A stretch of 64,000 nucleotides of DNA from Robiginitalea biformata HTCC2501 (GCF_000024125.1 NC_013222.1:2644501-2708500); one strand, 5' to 3'; positions 43,236 to 52,616 are shown, counted from the first letter of the stretch. Made by a program: numbers and translations. The notes: generated by a model from the letters alone, not told the origin.

Positions 43236-44630
43236 ATGAAAATTTCCTTTCTGAGGCATACGCTACTGGGCCTGGGCGCCCTGCTGCTGGTTGCCTGCGC
43301 GGGTGAAACCGAAAAGCCGGCTACTGCCTCCGAATTCTCTGTGCCCGTAACCTATTACCAACTGGACAACGGCCTGAAAGTCATCCTCTCGCGGGATACC
43401 ACGGCCCCGACAGTGATAGTTGCGGTCTACTACAACATTGGTTTCCGCATCGAACCAAAGGACCGGACGGGTTTTGCCCATTTATTTGAACACATGATGT
43501 TCCAGGGTTCAGAAAACCTCGGAAAAATGGAGTTTATCAAACTCGTCCAACAGAACGGCGGGGTCCTCAATGGGTCCACGCGATTCGATTTCACGAACTA
43601 TTTTGAAATCGTCCCGTCCCACAAACTCGAAACCATGCTATGGGCCGAAGCCGACCGGATGCGGGGCCTGGATATTACACAGGAAAACCTGTCCAACCAG
43701 CAGGGGGTGGTGAAAAATGAAGTGAAGGTCAATGTGCTCAACCAACCCTACGGGGGGTTCCCCTGGCTCGATATGCCCCAGTATGCCAACGAAAACTGGT
43801 ATAATGCCCATAACTTCTACGGCGACCTGGAGGACCTGGATGCCGCCAACCTGGAAGATGTCCAAAGTTTTTTCAATACCTACTACTCCCCCAACAATGC
43901 GGCCCTTGCCGTGGTAGGCGATTTTGAGGAGGCCGAAGCCCGTGCCTGGATTGAGCAGTATTTCGGGGACATCCCGTCGGCGGAGATTCCGCCGCAACCG
44001 GATATTTCGGAACCCCGTCAGGAGGAAGAAAAGTCTTTTGTCAAAAACGACTCCCTCGCAAACAAGCCCGCCCTGGCCGTGGCCTATCACATGCCTCAGC
44101 GCAACTCGCCGGAATATTATGCCATGGGGCTCCTGGACCAGATACTCGTGCAGGGGGACAACGGCCTGCTGGTTCAGAAACTTGAAAATGAAAAAGGCTT
44201 TACCTCCAATGTCAGCGGGGGGATCAACTATCTGGGCAATATGTTTAATTATAAAGGCCCCATGCTCTGGATGTACGACCTGACCTATGACAACGACACC
44301 AGCCAGGAAGAAGTCCTGGCAGCCATCGAAGAAGTCATGTCGGGGCTGAAGGACCGCCTGACCCAGGAAATGCTCGACCAGGCGATCGTAAAGATCCGTT
44401 CGCAGCTCTACGATAACCTGGGGGGCTCCTTTGGGCTCGGAAGGGCCGATTTGCTTTGCAGTTTCGCGCTTTTTGACGACAATCCCGGCCGGATCAACTC
44501 CCTGGAGGATGAATTCCGGAATATCGACCTGGAAACCGTCCGCAAAACCGTAGATGAGTACCTGAGGCCAGGCAACCGGACTGTTTTGGTAACCAACCCG
44601 CTCCTGGCAGCAAATGAAAAAACCGAATAA
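43236..44630 (+). CDS. M16 zinc peptidase, catalytic subunit (lipoprotein)
   Basis: 464 residues. Lipoprotein signal with lipobox LLVAC (cysteine 21). The inverted zinc motif HLFEH (H82, E85, H86) is intact, with the third ligand glutamate in GVVKNEVKVN about 75 residues on. Typical mitochondrial-processing-peptidase-like fold with two halves. Only 2 bases separate it from the second M16 gene, which lacks the zinc motif, so the two form the usual active/inactive heterodimer of bacterial M16B proteases. Probably degrades peptides in the periplasm. Confidence 0.92.
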   Translation: MKISFLRHTLLGLGALLLVACAGETEKPATASEFSVPVTYYQLDNGLKVILSRDTTAPTVIVAVYYNIGFRIEPKDRTGFAHLFEHMMFQGSENLGKMEFIKLVQQNGGVLNGSTRFDFTNYFEIVPSHKLETMLWAEADRMRGLDITQENLSNQQGVVKNEVKVNVLNQPYGGFPWLDMPQYANENWYNAHNFYGDLEDLDAANLEDVQSFFNTYYSPNNAALAVVGDFEEAEARAWIEQYFGDIPSAEIPPQPDISEPRQEEEKSFVKNDSLANKPALAVAYHMPQRNSPEYYAMGLLDQILVQGDNGLLVQKLENEKGFTSNVSGGINYLGNMFNYKGPMLWMYDLTYDNDTSQEEVLAAIEEVMSGLKDRLTQEMLDQAIVKIRSQLYDNLGGSFGLGRADLLCSFALFDDNPGRINSLEDEFRNIDLETVRKTVDEYLRPGNRTVLVTNPLLAANEKTE

Positions 44631-44632
44631 CG

Positions 44633-46021
44633 ATGAAAAATTCCCTGTTGAACCTGATTGCGCTGCTCCTGCCGTTGGTATTTCTCACCGGCCAGGAAAA
44701 ACAGCAGCCCCCAAAGGGAGGAACCCCTAAAAATTTCAGCCTCCCCGAGAAAGAGACGATTGCCTTTGACAACGGCCTGGAACTGGTACTTATCCCGTAC
44801 GGGTCCATCCCCAAAGCGAATATCCAGGTCTCCGTAAAGACGGGGAATATCCATGAAGGGCCCGACCAAATCTGGCTCAGCGACCTGATGGCCGACCTGA
44901 TGGAAGAAGGAAGCACCTCGCGTACTGCCAGGCAGATCGCGGATGAGATGGCCGGAATGGGCGGCAACCTGAATATTGGGGTAGGCGCCCACCACACCAC
45001 CCTGTCTGCTTCCGTTCTCTATGAATTTGCCCCGGACGCCATCGAAGTCCTGGCGGATGTCCTCCGGCAACCCAGCTGGCCGGAAGGGGAGCTCGATCGA
45101 CTCAAGGGAGATATGAAACGCAACCTGGCGGTTCAGCTATCCCGACCCCGTTCCCAGGCCTACCGGGATTTTATGGCGAGTATTTACCCGGACCACGCCT
45201 ATGGCCGGGTATTCCCGACGGAAGAGATGATCGATTCCTATACTGTTGCGGACATCCGGGCTTTTTACGAGGCCCAGGTGGGTGCCAGGCGCACCACCGT
45301 CTATGTGGCCGGGAACTTCGATGCTGAAGCAGTCAGGGCGGCCGTCCGGAATGCACTCGCGGATTGGCGTGAAGGCCCCGAAGAGTTTTATCCGGTGGCG
45401 GAAGCTGCGCCGGCTGAAGTCGTGAAGATCATTGACCGCCCCGGGGCGCCGCAGTCTACCATTTATTACGGATTACCCGTGCCGGATCCGTCCCAGGAAG
45501 ACTTCCTTGCACTGGATGTCACGAATTCCATTCTCGGCGGCTCTTTTGCGTCGAGGATCACCAGCAATATCCGGGAGGACAAGGGGTACACGTACTCCCC
45601 CACGAGCATCTATGACACGAACTACAAAACGGCCCTGTGGTACGAACGGGCCGATGTAACCACGGAGCATACCGGCGCTTCAATAGCCGAAATCAAGAAA
45701 GAAATCTCCAGACTGCAGGAGGAGCCTCCCACCCCCGAGGAACTCGAAGGCATCATCAACTATGAATCCGGGATCTTCGTCCTGCAGAATTCGAGCCCAT
45801 CCGGGATCATCGGCCAACTCGTATTTTTGGACACCCATGAACTGGACGAATCCTTTTTGGAGAACAAGGTGGCCAATATGCACGCGGTTACCCCGGAAAA
45901 GATCATGGAACTCACCCGGAAATACATCCGGCTGGAGAATATGACCCTGATCGTCGTGGGCGATAAGGCAAAAATCGAGAGCCAGCTACAGGAGACAGTA
46001 GAACTCCCGCTGAAACAGTAA
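44633..46021 (+). CDS. M16 zinc peptidase homologue, non-catalytic subunit
   Basis: 462 residues with a signal peptide ending about LTGQ (no lipobox cysteine). The position equivalent to HLFEH reads DLMAD (84-88), so no zinc can bind. The C-terminal half keeps the arginine/tyrosine substrate-holding pair (SRITSNIREDKGYTYSP). This is the exact complement of the upstream protein, which has the zinc site, as in the paired subunits of M16B heterodimers. The pair is translated from one message. Confidence 0.92.
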   Translation: MKNSLLNLIALLLPLVFLTGQEKQQPPKGGTPKNFSLPEKETIAFDNGLELVLIPYGSIPKANIQVSVKTGNIHEGPDQIWLSDLMADLMEEGSTSRTARQIADEMAGMGGNLNIGVGAHHTTLSASVLYEFAPDAIEVLADVLRQPSWPEGELDRLKGDMKRNLAVQLSRPRSQAYRDFMASIYPDHAYGRVFPTEEMIDSYTVADIRAFYEAQVGARRTTVYVAGNFDAEAVRAAVRNALADWREGPEEFYPVAEAAPAEVVKIIDRPGAPQSTIYYGLPVPDPSQEDFLALDVTNSILGGSFASRITSNIREDKGYTYSPTSIYDTNYKTALWYERADVTTEHTGASIAEIKKEISRLQEEPPTPEELEGIINYESGIFVLQNSSPSGIIGQLVFLDTHELDESFLENKVANMHAVTPEKIMELTRKYIRLENMTLIVVGDKAKIESQLQETVELPLKQ

Positions 46022-46031
46022 TCCCGCCAGG

Positions 46032-46085
46032 GCGGTTAGTCCCGGACGAGCGGTTAGACCCGGGAAAGCGGTTAGTCCCGGACGA
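46032..46085 (-). repeat. Three 18-bp tandem repeats spanning the ettA stop codon
   Basis: Units 46032-46049, 46050-46067 and 46068-46085. The first and third are identical (GCGGTTAGTCCCGGACGA); the middle one differs at 5 positions. The unit closest to ettA contains its stop codon (46072-46074) and the codons for its last residues, so the other two are duplicate copies in the 3' untranslated region. Confidence 0.9.
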
Positions 46086-47766
46086 GTTTCTTGTATTTGA
46101 TGCGCTTGGGAATGCTGTCGGCCCCCAGTCGTTTTTTGCGGTTTTCTTCGTAATCCGAGAAGGAGCCCTCAAAAAAGTAGACCTGTGAATTCCCTTCAAA
46201 TGCCAGGATATGGGTGCAAATCCTGTCGAGGAACCAGCGGTCGTGCGATATGACCACTGCACAACCGGCAAAATTGTCGAGGCCTTCCTCCAGGGCACGT
46301 AGCGTGTTGACATCCAGGTCGTTGGTGGGCTCGTCCAGCAGGAGTACGTTGCCCTCTTCTTTCAGGGTCATCGCCAGGTGAAGCCGGTTGCGTTCGCCAC
46401 CGGAGAGCATGCTGACCTTTTTATTTTGTTCGCTCCCGGAAAAATTAAAGCGGCTAAGGTAGGCCCTTGAATTGACCTGCCGCCCCCCCATATTGATCAG
46501 CTCCTGGGAATCGCTGAAATTCTGCCAAATGGTTTTATCCGGGTCGATGTCCGCATGGCTCTGGTCCACGTAGGCGATCTTAACAGTCTCCCCTACCTCA
46601 AAATTCCCCTTATCGGGGGTTTCTTCGCCCATGATCATCCGGAAAATCGTCGTTTTACCAGCCCCGTTCGGGCCAATCACCCCGACAATTCCCGCCTGGG
46701 GCAACCGGAAATTCAGGTCTTCATAGAGCAATTTATCCCCATACGCCTTGCTCACTCCTTTTGCCTCGATGACCTGGGTGCCCAGGCGCGGGCCGTTCGG
46801 GATGTAGATTTCCAGTTTTTCGTCCAGTTGTTTCTGGTCCTGGCTAAGGAGCTTGTCGTAGTTGTTCAGACGGGCCTTCTGTTTGGCCTGGCGGCCCTTG
46901 GGACTCTGGCGCACCCATTCCAATTCGCGCTCCAGGGTTTTCTGGCGCTTGCTCGCCTGCTTCTGTTCCTGGGCAAGGCGCTTGGCCTTCTGCTCCAGCC
47001 AGCTGGAATAATTCCCTTTCCAGGGAATTCCCTCTCCCCGGTCCAGTTCCAGGATCCAACCGGCCACGTTGTCCAGAAAATACCGGTCGTGGGTAACCGC
47101 AATAACCGTTCCCTTGTACTGGGCCAGGTGGTGTTCCAGCCAATGTACGGATTCAGCATCCAGGTGGTTTGTGGGCTCGTCCAGCAGGAGCACATCGGGC
47201 TCTTGCAGCAGCAGGCGGCACAATGCCACGCGACGGCGTTCCCCGCCGGAAAGGACGCCGATCTTTTTATCCGGCTCCGGCGTGCGGAGCGCATCCATGG
47301 CCAATTCCAGTTTCGAATCGAGTTCCCAGGCCCCCGCTGCGTCTATCTGGTCCTGCAGCTTGGCCTGTTTGTCCATGAGCTGTTGCATCTTATCCGCATC
47401 TTCATACACCTCGGGCAGCCCGAACATATCGTTAATCTTATTGTACTCGTCCAGGATACGTACGGTTTCCGCGGCTCCTTCCCGGACTACCTCCAGGACA
47501 GTCTTGTCGTCGTCCAGATGGGGTTCCTGTTCCAGGTAGCCCACGGTATAGCCCGGGGAGAAAACCACATTCCCCTGGTAATTTGAATCCTCCCCGGCGA
47601 TAATGCGCAACAAGGTGGATTTCCCGGAACCGTTCAGGCCGAGGATGCCGATTTTTGCCCCATAGAAGAAACTCAGGTAGATATCCTTGAGTACCGGGGT
47701 ATTCGCGTTTTTATAGGTTTTGGTCACTCCAGACATGGAGAAAATGACCTTTTTGTCGTCAGACAT
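46072..47766 (-). CDS. ettA: Energy-dependent translational throttle protein EttA (ABC-F)
   Basis: 564 residues, as E. coli EttA (555). Two ABC ATPase modules: Walker A GLNGSGKSTLL and GPNGAGKTTIF, signatures LSGGERRRVALC and LSGGERNRLHLA, Walker B LLLDEPTNHLD and LLLDEPTNDLD, the last keeping the EQ-type arrangement. The linker with the basic arm (QKQASKRQKTLERELEWVRQSPKGRQAKQKARLNNYDKL) is the P-site-tRNA-interaction motif. It binds the ribosomal E site and gates elongation by ATP/ADP ratio. Its downstream repeat is noted separately; a 59-residue membrane gene lies upstream. Confidence 0.95.
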   Translation of the reverse strand: MSDDKKVIFSMSGVTKTYKNANTPVLKDIYLSFFYGAKIGILGLNGSGKSTLLRIIAGEDSNYQGNVVFSPGYTVGYLEQEPHLDDDKTVLEVVREGAAETVRILDEYNKINDMFGLPEVYEDADKMQQLMDKQAKLQDQIDAAGAWELDSKLELAMDALRTPEPDKKIGVLSGGERRRVALCRLLLQEPDVLLLDEPTNHLDAESVHWLEHHLAQYKGTVIAVTHDRYFLDNVAGWILELDRGEGIPWKGNYSSWLEQKAKRLAQEQKQASKRQKTLERELEWVRQSPKGRQAKQKARLNNYDKLLSQDQKQLDEKLEIYIPNGPRLGTQVIEAKGVSKAYGDKLLYEDLNFRLPQAGIVGVIGPNGAGKTTIFRMIMGEETPDKGNFEVGETVKIAYVDQSHADIDPDKTIWQNFSDSQELINMGGRQVNSRAYLSRFNFSGSEQNKKVSMLSGGERNRLHLAMTLKEEGNVLLLDEPTNDLDVNTLRALEEGLDNFAGCAVVISHDRWFLDRICTHILAFEGNSQVYFFEGSFSDYEENRKKRLGADSIPKRIKYKKLVRD

Positions 47767-47836
47767 AGTGTTTTACTGTTTTTCAGGATGATTCAATACG
47801 GGTCCGGATTGCCGACCCCTGCGCAATGGCCAGGGG

Positions 47837-48016
47837 CTAAACCCGTCCTTTCAGGGCATTGAAAACCCAGGCAATCGCAAAAAATCCAATGCCCACTGAA
47901 GCAAATCCCCATCCGGCTATTTCATCGTACCGGAATGCCCCGAGGGCGATGAGCCCAAGCCCTACAATGATCATAATAACCGTTGCCCAGGCCAGTACTG
48001 TGTTCTTATCTTTCAT
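47837..48016 (-). CDS. 59-residue two-helix membrane protein
   Basis: Small frame found between the oxidoreductase and ettA: MKDKNTVLAWATVIMIIVGL, a first helix, a short loop (FRYDEIAGW) and a second helix (FASVGIGFFAIAWVFNAL) closing with KGRV. The hairpin topology and flavobacterial neighbourhood beside ettA suggest the CAL67264-type small membrane family, which I recall but cannot verify here. It is on the same strand as ettA, 70 bases upstream of its start. Function unknown. Confidence 0.75.
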   Translation of the reverse strand: MKDKNTVLAWATVIMIIVGLGLIALGAFRYDEIAGWGFASVGIGFFAIAWVFNALKGRV

Positions 48017-48118
48017 ATGGTTCCATGCTAGTTTGGTGAGTCTCCAAATATCGGGATTTTTTAAAAGAAACCCGAAGGCCTCCGGGCCGTTTTCTGTCGC
48101 TATCGGCCGGCCGCGGCT

Positions 48119-49099
48119 CTATTCCCCGGGAAACCGGATTCCACACTCTTTGCGAATCCGGTCCAGGAGCCCGTGCAGCTCCAGGCTATTTTCCAGCGAC
48201 CAGCGACTGCTCTCCAGCTCGCCGGCCAGCAAACAGCTGTGGACCTCTTCGATTTCATGGGTGTACCCCTTCCCTTTGGTCGGCAGTTCAACGCCGGAAA
48301 TTTCGCCTTCCCGGTCGATTTCGAACCCATCGGTTTCATGCCAGCGCGGCTCTATATACAGCGATGCCTTTTCGCAGGAAATTTCGGCCCGCATCTCGGA
48401 ACGGGAACTCAACCCGCTGTACAGGAGTGCAATGGCCTGCGGGTATTCAAACAACAATCCGATCTGCTTCTCCACCCCCGTATCGTGGAAGTGCGATACG
48501 GCTTTGAACCCCGTGGGCAACCCCAGGAACCAATACGCCAGGAAAACCGGGTAAATTCCGATATCCAGCAAGGACCCCCCGGCCAGTTCCGGGTTTAGCA
48601 GGCGGCCTTTTGGGTCCCGGTCCAGGGCGGCAAAGGCAAAGTCTGCCTTCAGGTAGGCCGGTTTCCCGATTTCCCCGCTCCCCACCAACCGGGCGGCTTC
48701 AACGAGTGCCGGGTTGAAGCGGCTCCAGAGGGCCTCCATCAAAAATACACCCTGTTCCCGCGCCGCATCCACAAGTTCGCGCACCTGGGCCTGGTTGATG
48801 CCCATGGGCTTTTCACAGAGGACGTTTTTACCGGCCCGGATCATCTGCAGGCTGTGTTCTAAGTGGAATGTGTGAGGCGTGGCGATGTAGACAATATCTA
48901 CGTCCGGGTCCCCCCCGAGTTCGGCATAACTCCCATACGACTTTTCTGCACCGAATTCCCTGGCAAAATCGGCTGCCCGTTCTGCGTTTCGGGATGCCAC
49001 AGCGGTTAAACGCCCGCCTTCGACAAGTGCCAGGTCTCGGGCAAAACTACCGGCGATCTTTCCGGGGCCGAGGATCCCCCAGCGGATGGGTTTTTGCAT
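48119..49099 (-). CDS. Gfo/Idh/MocA-family oxidoreductase
   Basis: 326 residues. N-terminal NAD(P)-binding Rossmann fold with WGILGPGKIAGSFA (glycine-rich loop) and the family EKP motif in CEKPMGINQAQ; C-terminal alpha/beta domain (VSHFHDTGVEKQIGLLFEYP). It oxidises or reduces a sugar, inositol or related alcohol; the closest types are trans-1,2-dihydrobenzene-1,2-diol dehydrogenase-like proteins. No sugar-catabolic neighbour helps to define the substrate. A TAnnTTTG element lies upstream. Confidence 0.88.
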   Translation of the reverse strand: MQKPIRWGILGPGKIAGSFARDLALVEGGRLTAVASRNAERAADFAREFGAEKSYGSYAELGGDPDVDIVYIATPHTFHLEHSLQMIRAGKNVLCEKPMGINQAQVRELVDAAREQGVFLMEALWSRFNPALVEAARLVGSGEIGKPAYLKADFAFAALDRDPKGRLLNPELAGGSLLDIGIYPVFLAYWFLGLPTGFKAVSHFHDTGVEKQIGLLFEYPQAIALLYSGLSSRSEMRAEISCEKASLYIEPRWHETDGFEIDREGEISGVELPTKGKGYTHEIEEVHSCLLAGELESSRWSLENSLELHGLLDRIRKECGIRFPGE

Positions 49100-49121
49100 G
49101 CTGTCAGATTTTGGTTCTTCC

Positions 49122-49129
49122 CAAATGTA
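49122..49129 (-). promoter_or_regulatory. Candidate -7 element (TACATTTG) for the oxidoreductase
   Basis: Minus-strand TACATTTG lies 22 bases before the ATG, matching TAnnTTTG. The divergent carboxylase gene has a one-mismatch TATCTTTA nearby on the plus strand. Confidence 0.4.
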
Positions 49130-49181
49130 ATGATAAAATCATGCGTATCTTTAGGCCGCCACCGAAGAACCCGGCACCCTT

Positions 49182-50810
49182 ATGGATGAAAAATTCAACA
49201 AAAACGAAGACCAGAACCGATTGAAGCTCTCCGAATTGCGTAAACGCTATGCCCGTATCCGCAAAGGCGGTGGCGACAAGCGGATCGAAAAGCTCCATGC
49301 AGATGGCAAGATGACCGCCCGCGAACGGATTGAGTACCTGTTGGACAACCCGGAAGAGGCCATTGAAATTGGTGCCTTTGCAGGCTACAACATGTACGAG
49401 GAATACGGCGGCTGCCCCAGCGGCGGGGTGGTTGTGAAAATTGGCAAGGTGGCCGGCAGGCTTTGCGTGGTGGTAGCCAATGACGCCACAGTCAAGGCGG
49501 GAGCCTGGTTTCCCATCACCGGGAAGAAGAACCTGCGGGCCCAGGAAATCGCCATCGAGAACCGGTTACCCATTATCTATCTGGTGGACAGTGCTGGCGT
49601 CTTCCTCCCCATGCAGGACGAAATCTTCCCGGACAAGGAACATTTTGGGCGCATCTTCCGGAACAACGCGGTGATGAGCAGCCTGGGTATCCCGCAAGTG
49701 GCCGCGGTTATGGGCAGTTGTGTGGCCGGGGGGGCGTACCTCCCGATCATGAGCGACGAGGCGCTCATCGTGGAGAAAACCGGCAGCATTTTCCTGGCCG
49801 GCAGCTACCTGGTTAAAGCGGCCATCGGGGAGACCGTCGACAACGAGACCCTCGGCGGTGCCACCACGCACTGCGAGATCAGCGGGGTAACGGACTACAA
49901 GGCCAAGGACGATAAGGATGCCCTGGACCGCATCCGTAAAGTATTCGATAAAATGGGCAGCCGGGATTCGGCCGGGTTTGACCGGGCTGAGCCGAAAAAA
50001 CCGGCCGAGGACCCACAGACCCTGCATGGGGTATTACCGGCATCCCGCTCGGAACCCTACGACATGGTCGAAATTATCCGGCGGCTTACGGACGGATCGG
50101 AATTTGAACAGTACAAGGAAGGTTTTGGAAAATCGCTGTTGTGCGGCTATGCGCGGATTGACGGCTGGGCGGTTGGTATTGTCGCCAACCAACGCAAGGT
50201 GACCAAAACTGCCAAGGGAGAAATGCGTATTGGCGGCGTCATCTACTCGGATTCGGCAGACAAGGCTACGCGTTTTATCGCCAATTGCAACCAAAAACGG
50301 ATCCCGCTCGTTTTCCTGCAGGATGTCACCGGTTTCATGGTGGGCAGCAAGAGCGAACACGGGGGTATTATCAAGGACGGTGCAAAAATGGTCAATGCCG
50401 TGAGTAATTCCGTCGTGCCCAAATTCACCGTCATTATCGGAAATAGCTACGGGGCCGGGAATTACGCCATGTGCGGGAAGGCCTATGACCCGCGCCTGAT
50501 CGTTTCCTGGCCGGGGGCCGAACTCGCCGTAATGAGCGGGAACAGCGCCGCCAAGGTGTTGTTGCAGATTGAAACGGCCGCCCTGAAGAAAAAAGGGGAA
50601 ACCATCACCCCGGAGAAAGAAAAAGAACTGTTCGAAAAAATAAAAAAGCGATACGACGAACAGATATCTCCTTACTACGCGGCAGCCCGTCTCTGGACGG
50701 ACGCCATCATCGACCCGGCCGATACGCGTCACTGGATCAGCACCGGCATCGAAGCGGCCAACCACGCCCCTATTGAGCGCGATTTTAACATGGGGGTGTT
50801 GCAGGTCTGA
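49182..50810 (+). CDS. Acyl-CoA carboxylase beta subunit (methylcrotonoyl-CoA-type)
   Basis: 542 residues, a biotin-dependent carboxyltransferase. Two crotonase-like halves: N-terminal acyl-CoA site (RLPIIYLVDSAGVFLPMQDEIFPDKEHFGRIF, closest to MccB) and C-terminal biotin site (FLQDVTGFMVGSKSEHGGIIKDGAKM; GNSYGAGNYAMCGKAYDPRL). The VDSAGVFLPMQDE wording favours 3-methylcrotonoyl-CoA or geranyl-CoA over propionyl-CoA, but specificity is not fixed by this. The biotin carboxylase/carrier subunit is not adjacent in the window. Role: leucine or isoprenoid breakdown. Confidence 0.88.
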   Translation: MDEKFNKNEDQNRLKLSELRKRYARIRKGGGDKRIEKLHADGKMTARERIEYLLDNPEEAIEIGAFAGYNMYEEYGGCPSGGVVVKIGKVAGRLCVVVANDATVKAGAWFPITGKKNLRAQEIAIENRLPIIYLVDSAGVFLPMQDEIFPDKEHFGRIFRNNAVMSSLGIPQVAAVMGSCVAGGAYLPIMSDEALIVEKTGSIFLAGSYLVKAAIGETVDNETLGGATTHCEISGVTDYKAKDDKDALDRIRKVFDKMGSRDSAGFDRAEPKKPAEDPQTLHGVLPASRSEPYDMVEIIRRLTDGSEFEQYKEGFGKSLLCGYARIDGWAVGIVANQRKVTKTAKGEMRIGGVIYSDSADKATRFIANCNQKRIPLVFLQDVTGFMVGSKSEHGGIIKDGAKMVNAVSNSVVPKFTVIIGNSYGAGNYAMCGKAYDPRLIVSWPGAELAVMSGNSAAKVLLQIETAALKKKGETITPEKEKELFEKIKKRYDEQISPYYAAARLWTDAIIDPADTRHWISTGIEAANHAPIERDFNMGVLQV

Positions 50811-50906
50811 CGGTAAGCTGCATCCATACTGCCTCCCTGCCTGCCCCGTAATTGAAAATGGCCGGAAGACAATGCTTCCTGCCCAGGCCTGCGCATGGAA
50901 ACGACG

Positions 50907-52616
50907 CTACTGCACCCCGGGATTGTTAATGGTCAGCAATTCCTGGCTGGCGCCTTTGAGGAACAGCTTGTGGGTATCCACGCGCTTCTGCTGCTTGCTC
51001 GTTCCAAATTGCGTATAGGTAGTTACCTTCAGGTAGCTGGGCGTCAGGCTTTTGTTGCCCAGGTAGGTAACATTGACCTGCCAGGGGCCGGGCGTGGATG
51101 GGTCGATTACGTACTCGGCCGTTGAATACCCGCTGATCTTTTCGTCCTCGATCCGGCTTGAATTATCCGCATAGGTGTGCTTCCAGTCATAAGCCGCCCC
51201 ATTCGGGTTGATGAATTGCAATTCAAACTCCGCCTCGCTGTTGTTCCATTCAAAAACCAGGCGCGTGGCACCTTCCAGGTACGGATCTGTCGTCACCTGC
51301 CGCATATCCGTGCCCAGGTCCTCCCCTTCCATCTGGAACAGGTTGTCGCTATCGTGCTGCTGAATCAGCCAGAAGTCGTCCGAGCCAATCAAAAAGCCCT
51401 CGTAGAGCAGGTACTGGTACCGGCCAAAAAGCGCTGCTGCCTTGGCGTATTGCCCTGCATCCCGGTAAGCGTTCGCCATATCCAGGTAGGATTGACTATA
51501 CTCGGGCCGCAGGATAAAGATCTCCTTGTAGAGTTCCCGGGCCTTCATCTCCCGTCCCTGGTCCTGGTAAAGGTAGGCCAGCGCCTTCAGTACAACGGCG
51601 TTTCCTGCCAGGCGGAAATTGTTATCCTCAATAATCCGGTCTGCAAACTCCCGGTCCGAGCGCTCCGAATAAAAGTGCTCATAGGCATCCAGGTAGAAAT
51701 AAGGCGAAGCCGAATACTTCCGGGCATACTGTCGGTATACAGCCTGGGCTTCTTCCGTGGAATTTGCCGCCCGCAGTTCTTGCAGGTAGGTAGGGGCGTT
51801 CTCGGCGAGTTGCCCGGCCGAAAGCGATTTCTTGGTTGTGGCAGTGGTGATTCCCGGTATTTTATCCTGGGCTTTATAACTGACATTTGCCGTGTTGATC
51901 ACAATGACCCCTCCTGCTGCCACGCTCCCGTAGCGGACAGCCATGGATCGGTTGTAAAATATGGCCATGCGTTCAATCAGGTTGATATCCAACCAGCCCG
52001 GGGCGGATGTATAGATCATTCCATCCACGTCAAATATTGCCGGGACCTGTCGAAATATCGAACTCTGAGCCCTGAGGAATACGCGTCCCTCATCGGGTTT
52101 GGAGCATGTGCCCTGAACCGTGATATTGGCAAACCGGTTGCGCAGGAAATCCAGCAGGCAAACGCCAATCGGGTTGATCTGGTCGCCGGTTAGCATGCGA
52201 ACGCGGCCTGCCGTGGCATCCGGTTCAATAAAGCCGAAAGCAGTCTGGAATATGCGTTCGTTACCGGGATATTCCTGCTGCAATTCCGCCTGGGATTTCA
52301 GGCGTTTGGTCATGGTTACCTCCTCGAGTTCCGTATAATCGGGAACCATTACCAGGTTCAGGAAGCGCGTAACGTCTTCCACCAGGATGCGGATATCCTT
52401 CATCCCCGTATAGGTATAAAGGAGCACGTCGCCCGGTGCCGCCTCCACCTCGTAGCGGCCTTCGGAATTAGTAAAAACAGGGTTAGATTCCCCTTCGATG
52501 ACTACACGGACGTCCTGAAGGGATTCGGATCCGTCTGTTATTTTACCTTTAATCAGCCGGTCTTCCTGGGCCATCACCAGCGCCGGCAGGCAAAGCAATA
52601 CAAACAATAATCTCAT
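50907..52616 (-). CDS. Surface protein with receptor-type plug domain and TPR-like helices, no barrel
   Basis: 569 residues. Start at 52616 (MRLLFVLLCLPALVMAQ) is chosen over a TTG 18 bases upstream because it gives a clean signal peptide. After it comes a carboxypeptidase-regulatory-like domain (GKITDGSESLQDVRVVIEGESNPVFTNSEGRYEVEA), then a TonB-receptor plug-like region (RVFLRAQSSIFRQVPAIFDVDGMIY … GSVAAGGVIVINTA), then a helical TPR-like stretch (YARKYSASPYFYLDAYEHFY, KALAYLYQDQGREMKARELYKEIFILRPEYS, AKAAALFGRYQY) and a beta-rich C-terminal domain. A TonB-dependent receptor would have a 22-strand barrel where the TPR region is. Unusual architecture; role unknown. Confidence 0.75.
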   Translation of the reverse strand: MRLLFVLLCLPALVMAQEDRLIKGKITDGSESLQDVRVVIEGESNPVFTNSEGRYEVEAAPGDVLLYTYTGMKDIRILVEDVTRFLNLVMVPDYTELEEVTMTKRLKSQAELQQEYPGNERIFQTAFGFIEPDATAGRVRMLTGDQINPIGVCLLDFLRNRFANITVQGTCSKPDEGRVFLRAQSSIFRQVPAIFDVDGMIYTSAPGWLDINLIERMAIFYNRSMAVRYGSVAAGGVIVINTANVSYKAQDKIPGITTATTKKSLSAGQLAENAPTYLQELRAANSTEEAQAVYRQYARKYSASPYFYLDAYEHFYSERSDREFADRIIEDNNFRLAGNAVVLKALAYLYQDQGREMKARELYKEIFILRPEYSQSYLDMANAYRDAGQYAKAAALFGRYQYLLYEGFLIGSDDFWLIQQHDSDNLFQMEGEDLGTDMRQVTTDPYLEGATRLVFEWNNSEAEFELQFINPNGAAYDWKHTYADNSSRIEDEKISGYSTAEYVIDPSTPGPWQVNVTYLGNKSLTPSYLKVTTYTQFGTSKQQKRVDTHKLFLKGASQELLTINNPGVQ

